Assembly (NCBI GenBank): GCA_937952085.1
Contig: CALFYQ010000107.1
Coordinates: forward strand, 1 to 13,220
Length of the DNA: 13,220 nucleotides
Origin: an uncultured Paracoccaceae bacterium
GTDB taxonomy: Bacteria > Pseudomonadota > Alphaproteobacteria > Rhodobacterales > Rhodobacteraceae
Direction: 5' to 3'
Under the pieces are notes generated by a model that saw only the letters and a list, made by a program, of their open reading frames with translations, was not told the origin of the DNA and searched no databases. Shown piece by piece: positions 7,252 through 13,220 of this stretch; the first letter of the stretch is position 1, and every line of letters begins with the position of its first letter. The translations under genes were made by a program, and so were the position numbers.

Positions 7252-7262
<11 letters not shown>
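6354..7262 (+). CDS. SMP-30/gluconolactonase-family sugar lactonase
   Basis: A 302-residue six-bladed beta-propeller lactonase, close to the family's usual length. The metal-site residues are all present: Glu24 (LGESPVW), Asn152 (TINGLAW) and Asp204 (GRPDGGAVD), with Asn106 (RFNDSCID) in the substrate pocket. The C-terminal blade motif FPTKPAFGGPAHATMFLTSK is typical. It should hydrolyse an aldono-1,4- or 1,5-lactone to the free sugar acid, feeding the dehydratase encoded next. There is no signal peptide, so it is cytoplasmic. The start ATG has AGAAGGCGG close upstream. Its last 11 bases overlap the dehydratase gene, showing tight coupling. The natural lactone cannot be read from the sequence. 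Confidence 0.88.
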
Positions 7263-8991
<1,729 letters not shown>

Positions 8992-8999
8992 GGCTGACC

Positions 9000-9716
9000 A
9001 TGACCCTTTCCGCCGAGACCCGGGCGAAGCTCGAAACCGTCTCCACCGCCTCCATCGCCACCGCGCTCTTCAAGCGGGGGCTCCGCAGCCAGTTCGTGCA
9101 GGGCGTCTATCCGGTCGCGCCGAAGGACAGGAACATGGTCGGCCCCGCCTTCACGCTCCGCTACATCGTGGCGCGGGAGGACCGGAACCCGATCGAGGTT
9201 TTCCGCAACCCGCAGCACCCGCAGCGCCACGCGATCGAGACCTGCCCGGCCGGCCACGTGCTGGTGATGGACGCGCGGAAGGACGCGCGGGCGGCCACCG
9301 CCGGCTCCATCCTCATCACCCGGCTGGCGCTCCGCGGCGCCGCCGGCGTCGTCTCCGACGGCGGCTTCCGCGACGCGGAGGGGATCGGCAAGCTCGACAT
9401 GCCGGCCTATTGCGCGAAGCCCTCGGCGCCGACGAACCTGACGCTCCACGAGGCGATCGACATAAACGTGCCGGTCTCCTGCGGCGACGCCCCGGTCTTT
9501 CCCGGCGACATCATGGTCGGCGACAAGGACGGCGTGATGGTGATCCCCGCCCACCTCGCCGACGAGATCGCCGAGGAGACGATGGGCAAGGAGCGCTACG
9601 AGGATTTCGTGCTGGAGGAGGTGCTCTCCGGCGCCACGATCATCGGCCTCTACCCCGCCACGAAGGATGAGAGCCGCGAGAAGTTCGAAGCTTGGCGGAA
9701 ACGCACCGGCCGCTGA
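9000..9716 (+). CDS. RraA/HMG-aldolase-family protein, probable 2-keto-3-deoxy-acid aldolase
   Basis: A 238-residue protein of the RraA-like fold, longer than E. coli RraA (about 160) and about the size of the aldolase branch. The active-site strand GVVSDGGFRD keeps the Arg124-Asp125 pair used for pyruvate enolate and divalent-metal binding in 4-hydroxy-4-methyl-2-oxoglutarate aldolases. The motif FPGDIMVGDKDGVMVIP (about 167-183) is the family's second hallmark. The glycine-glutamate usually found upstream is Gly102-Ser103 here. It starts 8 bases after the dehydratase stop and ends the operon. Automated pipelines often call such proteins RNase E regulators; the operon argues instead for retro-aldol cleavage of the dehydratase product (a 4-hydroxy-2-oxo acid) to pyruvate plus an aldehyde. 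Family is firm; this reaction is inference. Confidence 0.8.
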   Translation: MTLSAETRAKLETVSTASIATALFKRGLRSQFVQGVYPVAPKDRNMVGPAFTLRYIVAREDRNPIEVFRNPQHPQRHAIETCPAGHVLVMDARKDARAATAGSILITRLALRGAAGVVSDGGFRDAEGIGKLDMPAYCAKPSAPTNLTLHEAIDINVPVSCGDAPVFPGDIMVGDKDGVMVIPAHLADEIAEETMGKERYEDFVLEEVLSGATIIGLYPATKDESREKFEAWRKRTGR

Positions 9717-9739
9717 GGCGGCGACGTGCCCCATACGTC

Positions 9740-9764
9740 CCGCCCGGGCGCCCAGCCCGGGCGG
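9740..9764. terminator. Stem-loop after the sugar-acid operon
   Basis: Ten base pairs, CCGCCCGGGC (9740-9749) with GCCCGGGCGG (9755-9764), around the loop GCCCA, 23 bases after the aldolase-type stop. It lies between convergent genes and is likely to end the rightward operon. No T-tract follows, so it may need Rho or act as an mRNA 3' stabiliser. Confidence 0.55.
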
Positions 9765-9924
9765 CGCCCGGCCCTGCTCCCGGGAGGGCGCGTTGGCGAT
9801 GGCGGGCGGCGCTCAGCCTGCGTTCGGCAATTTGGGATTAGACATCGACCACAAACTTCAAACGCTCACCTAGTGTCGGGCGTGGTCTCGTTGCGTGAGG
9901 TGAGGCGCATTAAGGTCAGTCGAC
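9765..9924. other. Intergenic stretch of altered composition
   Basis: Between the stem-loop and the DUF6946-type gene. From about 9830 it becomes clearly less GC-rich than the flanking operons. A small hairpin AGGTC-AGTC-GACCT (9913-9926) overlaps the stop codon of the leftward gene and might help end its transcript. I see no coding potential, insertion-sequence ends or tRNA-derived attachment site. Confidence 0.4.
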
Positions 9925-10659
9925 CTACCGCTTTCCTGCGAGTTCCCAATCTGTACCAGGGCCATATTCCTGCTTGCTGAACCGAGTGTCTCCCTGAGCC
10001 CAGCCAAGGCGTAGTCGCACGCCGTCGCCGGCGGTCACGATGATCGGCTGCCCCGGTTGAGCCGTTCCGCCCAAAGCTGAGACAAAAAGCCTGAAATCGT
10101 CGATCCAGCGGCGTTCATCAGAAAAGGACTGCACGATCATCGCAGCCTCCGTAGCCCGAAAGCGGCGCGCCTGGATGAGCGCGGAGGCCGTGCGATGCAG
10201 GAGTTGATACCGGATCGCGCCGTCGAAGGGCTCCGTTGCGCCGATCAACGCCTGGATCGCCGCCAGCCGCTCGAGCTTGCCCGGCGAGGCGTCGACCAGC
10301 CATTCCGAAAGTGTTGGGCCGAACGGCTCATCCACTTTGGCTTCGACGGCGACCGCCGCCAGCCCATCCGCAAGACCCAGAAGACAGAAAATGTCCGTCT
10401 GGCTCTCCCTTCGGCCACCCGGCAAAGGCGTCTTCCACTCAGGCGCCGCGAAGAGCAGTTCCGCGCCTTCAGGGAAGAGCCCGGCGATCTCCGGCGGCAG
10501 TCCCTTTGCTGCGGTCCAGGAGAGCGCAGCCGCGCGGGCAGAATATCTCTTCTGCCACTGGGTGTTGGGCGAGGCGAGTAAGGGCCGCCAATCCGTGGCC
10601 TTCGACGAGGGAATCAGAATTCGTGACACGAGCGAACGCTGCGCGCAGGTCCGCGACAT
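9925..10659 (-). CDS. DUF6946-type protein of unknown function
   Basis: About 244 residues, soluble, no signal peptide or membrane helix. From memory it matches the uncharacterised family DUF6946: the conserved run begins RILIPSSKATDWRPLLASP and includes a lone WQKRYSARAAALSW, LPGGRRESQTDIF, AVEAKVDEPFGP, the iRYQLLHRTASALIQARRF core and VQSFSD. The pattern of acidic/Lys (EAKVDEPFG) and RYQLLHRTASA resembles a PD-(D/E)XK-like layout only loosely, and I do not claim nuclease activity. The start is uncertain: ATG 10659 is used here; GTG 10698 has a TGAGG 7 bases upstream; GTG 10629 would place the start right at the conserved region. GC and codon use are visibly lower in bias than in neighbours, it stands alone, and it splits two + strand operons, all suggesting acquisition by transfer. 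Confidence 0.6.
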   Translation of the reverse strand: MSRTCAQRSLVSRILIPSSKATDWRPLLASPNTQWQKRYSARAAALSWTAAKGLPPEIAGLFPEGAELLFAAPEWKTPLPGGRRESQTDIFCLLGLADGLAAVAVEAKVDEPFGPTLSEWLVDASPGKLERLAAIQALIGATEPFDGAIRYQLLHRTASALIQARRFRATEAAMIVQSFSDERRWIDDFRLFVSALGGTAQPGQPIIVTAGDGVRLRLGWAQGDTRFSKQEYGPGTDWELAGKR

Positions 10660-10709
10660 GGCAATTGGCGATTGATCCGCCGCCGCACTTCGCGCCACCC
10701 TCCCGCCTC

Positions 10710-11159
10710 ATGCGCATCCTCCTCGTCTGCCTCGGAAACATCTGCCGCTCGCCGATGGCGGTCGGCGCGCTTCGGGCGAAGGCCGAGGCCGCCGGGCTCG
10801 GGCTCGAAGTCGAGGGGGCCGGGACGGCGGGGTATCATGTCGGGGAGCCGCCGGATGCGCGGGCCGTGCGGGCGGCGGCGCGGCGGGGGTTCGACATTTC
10901 CATGCTGCGGGCGCGGCAGGCGAAGGCGGCGGATTTCGGCGCGTTCGATCTCATCTATGCGATGGACCGGGCGAACCTCGCCGCGCTGGCGCGGCTCCGG
11001 CCCGCCGGGGCGCGGGCGGAGTTGAAGCTTTTCATGGACGAGGCGCCGGGCGCCTGGCCGGCGGAGGTGCCGGACCCCTATTACGACGACCGGTTCGACG
11101 CGGCGCTCGACCTCATCGAGGCGGCGGCGGAGGCGCTCGTCGCGCGGCTTCGGGCCTAG
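10710..11159 (+). CDS. Low-molecular-weight protein tyrosine phosphatase
   Basis: A 149-residue LMW-PTP, normal size. The P-loop CLGNICRS carries nucleophile Cys7 and Arg13 (CX5R), and the general acid is Asp122 in DPYYDD near the C-terminus. It dephosphorylates tyrosine (or arginine) residues, or small phosphoesters, in the cytoplasm. The start ATG at 10710 is right because the catalytic loop must follow immediately (MRILLVCLGN); the open frame upstream is shadow over the DUF6946-type gene. It is transcribed away from that gene and is followed by surE after 64 bases. No tyrosine-kinase or capsule gene is in view, so its target is unknown. Confidence 0.92.
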   Translation: MRILLVCLGNICRSPMAVGALRAKAEAAGLGLEVEGAGTAGYHVGEPPDARAVRAAARRGFDISMLRARQAKAADFGAFDLIYAMDRANLAALARLRPAGARAELKLFMDEAPGAWPAEVPDPYYDDRFDAALDLIEAAAEALVARLRA

Positions 11160-11223
11160 CCCCGCGCTGGACGGGCGGCGCCCGGTTCATTACACCTCAG
11201 CCGAGCCGAAAGCCGGAGCCCCG

Positions 11224-12000
11224 ATGCGCATCCTGATCGTGAACGACGACGGCGTGAACGCCCCGGGCCTGAAGGTCGCGGAGGAGATCGCCGCCGCGCT
11301 CGCGGGGCCGGAGGGCGAGATCTGGGTGGTCGCGCCGGAATCCGAGCGCTCCGGCGCATCCCATTGCATCTCCTACGTTTCGCCGATGCGGGTGGTTCAG
11401 CTTGAGGAACGGCGCTTCGCCATCGACGGGCATCCGGCGGATTGCTCCATCGCCGGGATCGGCCGCCTTATGCCGGAGCCGCCCGATCTCGTCCTCTCCG
11501 GCGTCAATCGCGGGCACAACGTGGCGGAGGACGCGGTCTATTCCGGCACCGTGGCCGGCGCGAAGGAGGCGGCGATCCAGGGCGTGCGCGCCATCGCGCT
11601 CAGCCAGTATTTCGCCTCCGGCCCCGGCGCCCCGGCGGACGCCTTCGCCGCGGCGCGGGCGCATGGGCTCGACGCGGTGAAGCGCGTCCTCGCCCTCCCC
11701 TTCGGGCCGCATGTCTTCTGGAACGTCAACTTCCCGCCGATCCGGCCGGACGAGGTGAAGGGCTTCCGCCTCGCCCCGCAGGGGACGAGGGGCGGCGCCT
11801 TCCGCATCCAGGAGACGGTGGCGCCGAACCAGCGCCGCTATTTCTGGCTGGCGCATGACGCGAAGAACGCCGCCGCCGCGCCCGAGGCCGACAGCACGCT
11901 CTGCGCCGGCGGCTGGATCACCGCGACGCCGATGCGGCCGGACCTGACCGACCACGCCCTTCTCGCCGCGGCGCAGGCCGCGCTCGAGGCCGCCGAGTGA
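11224..12000 (+). CDS. surE: 5'/3'-nucleotidase SurE
   Basis: A 258-residue SurE. It hydrolyses nucleoside 5'- and 3'-monophosphates (and short polyphosphate in E. coli) with a divalent metal in the cytoplasm, associated with stress and stationary-phase survival. The metal residues are visible: Asp8-Asp9 in MRILIVNDDGVNAPG, Ser43 in ERSGASH and Asn95 in LSGVNRGHN, followed by the signature VYSGTVAGAKEA. It overlaps pcm by four bases (GTGA), so the two are translationally coupled. CGGAG lies a few bases before the ATG. Confidence 0.95.
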   Translation: MRILIVNDDGVNAPGLKVAEEIAAALAGPEGEIWVVAPESERSGASHCISYVSPMRVVQLEERRFAIDGHPADCSIAGIGRLMPEPPDLVLSGVNRGHNVAEDAVYSGTVAGAKEAAIQGVRAIALSQYFASGPGAPADAFAAARAHGLDAVKRVLALPFGPHVFWNVNFPPIRPDEVKGFRLAPQGTRGGAFRIQETVAPNQRRYFWLAHDAKNAAAAPEADSTLCAGGWITATPMRPDLTDHALLAAAQAALEAAE

Positions 12001-12659
12001 CGCTCTCGGCCGAGGCGCGGGCCGAAGGGATGATGCGGCTCGTCTTCGCGATCCGCTCGAAGGGGATCACCGACCGGCGCATCCTCGACGCGATCGAGCG
12101 CACGCCCCGCGAGTTCTTCCTCGACCGCGCCTTCCAGGACCGCGCCTTCGAGGACATCCCGCTCCCCATCGCCTGCGGCCAGACCATCTCGCAGCCCTCC
12201 GTCGTCGCGCTGATGACGCTGGCGCTGGAGGTGACGCCGCGCTGCAAGGTGCTGGAGGTGGGCGCCGGCTCCGGCTACCAGGCGGCGGTGCTCGCGCGGC
12301 TCGCCCGCCGCGTCTACGCCATCGAGCGGCACCGCCCGCTCGCCCGCGCCGCGCGGGCGCGGATGGAGGCGCTGGCGCTCTCCACCGTCTCGGTGATGGC
12401 GGGGGACGGCGCGCTCGGCTGGCCGGAACAGGCGCCGTTCGACCGCATTCTGGTCACAGCCGCCGCCGAAGATCCGCCCCGCCTCCTGATCGACCAGCTC
12501 CGGGTGGGCGGGATCATGGTGCTGCCGGTCGGCCAGTCCGACGAGATGCAGCAGCTCATCCGGATCGAGAAGACGGAGGCCGGGCTCGACTATCGCGAGC
12601 TCGCCCCGGTGCGCTTCGTCCCGCTTCTGCCGGACGTGGCGCGGGACGAAGGAGACTGA
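11997..12659 (+). CDS. pcm: Protein-L-isoaspartate O-methyltransferase
   Basis: A 220-residue class I methyltransferase that methylates L-isoaspartyl residues with S-adenosylmethionine, the first step in repairing deamidated proteins. Motifs: PCMT signature GQTISQP (61-67) and SAM-binding motif VLEVGAGSGYQ (85-95), then YAIER (107-111) for the acidic ribose contact, and later FDRILVTAAAEDPP. The start is GTG, within the SurE stop (GTGA). This surE-pcm pairing is common in proteobacteria. The LysM lipoprotein gene follows after two bases. Confidence 0.95.
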   Translation: MTLSAEARAEGMMRLVFAIRSKGITDRRILDAIERTPREFFLDRAFQDRAFEDIPLPIACGQTISQPSVVALMTLALEVTPRCKVLEVGAGSGYQAAVLARLARRVYAIERHRPLARAARARMEALALSTVSVMAGDGALGWPEQAPFDRILVTAAAEDPPRLLIDQLRVGGIMVLPVGQSDEMQQLIRIEKTEAGLDYRELAPVRFVPLLPDVARDEGD

Positions 12660-12661
12660 AC

Positions 12662-13220
12662 ATGCCCCGTTCCGCCCCCCTGCTGATCGCGCCGCTGATG
12701 GCGCTCGGCCTCGCCGCCTGCGAGTCCGGGCGGCCGGAGCCGGCCCCGGTCACCTATCGCACCCCGGTCTCGCCGACGCCCGCCTCCCGACCCGCGCCGC
12801 CGAGCGCCGCCCCCGCCGCGGCCCCGGCGCCGACCCCCTCTGGCCAGGCGGACCGGCGCGGCGTCGTCTACTACGACGGCTACGAGACGATCCGGGCGCA
12901 GCGCGGCGACACGGTGGAGGGGATGGCCGCGCGGGTCGGCCTCTCGGGCGCGGAGCTCGCCGCCTATAACGGCCTTTCCACCCAGTACCAACCGCGGGAG
13001 GGGGACGAGCTTGTCCTCCCGGCGCGGCCGGACCGTTACCAGGGCGCGGGGACGCGCGTGGCGGCGGCGACGCCGCAATCGGGGCAGTGGCCGGCCTATC
13101 AACCCTCCGCGCCCGCCCGCGCCGGCGACGCGCCCGCGCCCGGCGCGCCGGAGCCCGGCCCCGCCCCGCTCCCCGAGGCTCAGCCGGCGCCGCAGCCGGG
13201 CGCGGGCGACAGGTCCGCCG
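12662..13220 (+). CDS. LysM lipoprotein, NlpD-like (5' part, cut by window end)
   Basis: An open frame of 186 codons running off the right edge. The start ATG at 12662 has GAAGGAG 7-8 bases upstream, inside the end of pcm. A lipoprotein signal peptide ends in the lipobox LAAC with Cys20. A Pro/Ala-rich linker follows (about 25-62), then one LysM domain (about 76-120: TIRAQRGDTVEGMAARVG...YNGL...REGDELVLP), which binds peptidoglycan, then a second Pro/Ala/Gly-rich linker. Position after surE-pcm and this layout match NlpD-type proteins, whose C-terminus is a degenerate LytM/M23 domain that activates septal amidases. That domain would lie beyond the window, so NlpD identity is inferred from order and architecture. 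Confidence 0.85.
   Translation, partial: MPRSAPLLIAPLMALGLAACESGRPEPAPVTYRTPVSPTPASRPAPPSAAPAAAPAPTPSGQADRRGVVYYDGYETIRAQRGDTVEGMAARVGLSGAELAAYNGLSTQYQPREGDELVLPARPDRYQGAGTRVAAATPQSGQWPAYQPSAPARAGDAPAPGAPEPGPAPLPEAQPAPQPGAGDRSA

Overview
The window is a GC-rich stretch with dense, short-spaced bacterial genes. The gene content suggests an alphaproteobacterium, most likely of the Rhodobacteraceae/Rhodobacterales type: a bdhA-type 3-hydroxybutyrate dehydrogenase, a TRAP transporter, an FCD-type GntR regulator, and a surE-pcm-LysM lipoprotein run. The taxonomic placement is inferred from gene content and composition, not from a marker gene.

Layout from left to right. Bases 1-173 hold the end of an upstream transcript, closed by a clear rho-independent terminator. 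A + strand SDR follows (251-1045), a 3-hydroxybutyrate dehydrogenase. Bases 1046-1250 are non-coding and hold a palindrome, a perfect TATAAT and strong hairpins. Next is a two-gene - strand unit: a Tat-exported intradiol-dioxygenase-fold protein (2370-1867) and a ferric-reductase-type bis-heme membrane protein (1859-1251). A 345-base gene-free stretch with a short direct repeat separates it from the next block.

The centre (2716-9716) is a divergent sugar-acid catabolic island. Leftward runs a TRAP transporter (DctP-, DctQ- and DctM-type subunits) followed by a GntR/FCD regulator. Rightward run an SMP-30-family lactonase, an IlvD/Edd-family sugar-acid dehydratase whose three cluster cysteines fall at residues 59, 127 and 200, and an RraA/HMG-aldolase-family protein. 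The shared 123-base control region holds an inverted repeat TTTCA-N7-TGAAA, the best operator candidate for the regulator. Read as a pathway: periplasmic capture and uptake of an aldonate or its lactone, lactone opening, dehydration to a 2-keto-3-deoxy acid, and retro-aldol cleavage by an RraA-family enzyme. The last step, with no DHDPS-type aldolase or semialdehyde dehydrogenase in view, is the most interesting inference in the window.

Beyond a stem-loop at 9740-9764 lies a lone - strand gene of the DUF6946 type with visibly lower GC than its neighbours. A + strand housekeeping run closes the window: a low-molecular-weight protein tyrosine phosphatase, SurE, Pcm (GTGA overlap with SurE), and a Pro/Ala-rich LysM lipoprotein resembling the start of NlpD, cut off by the window end.
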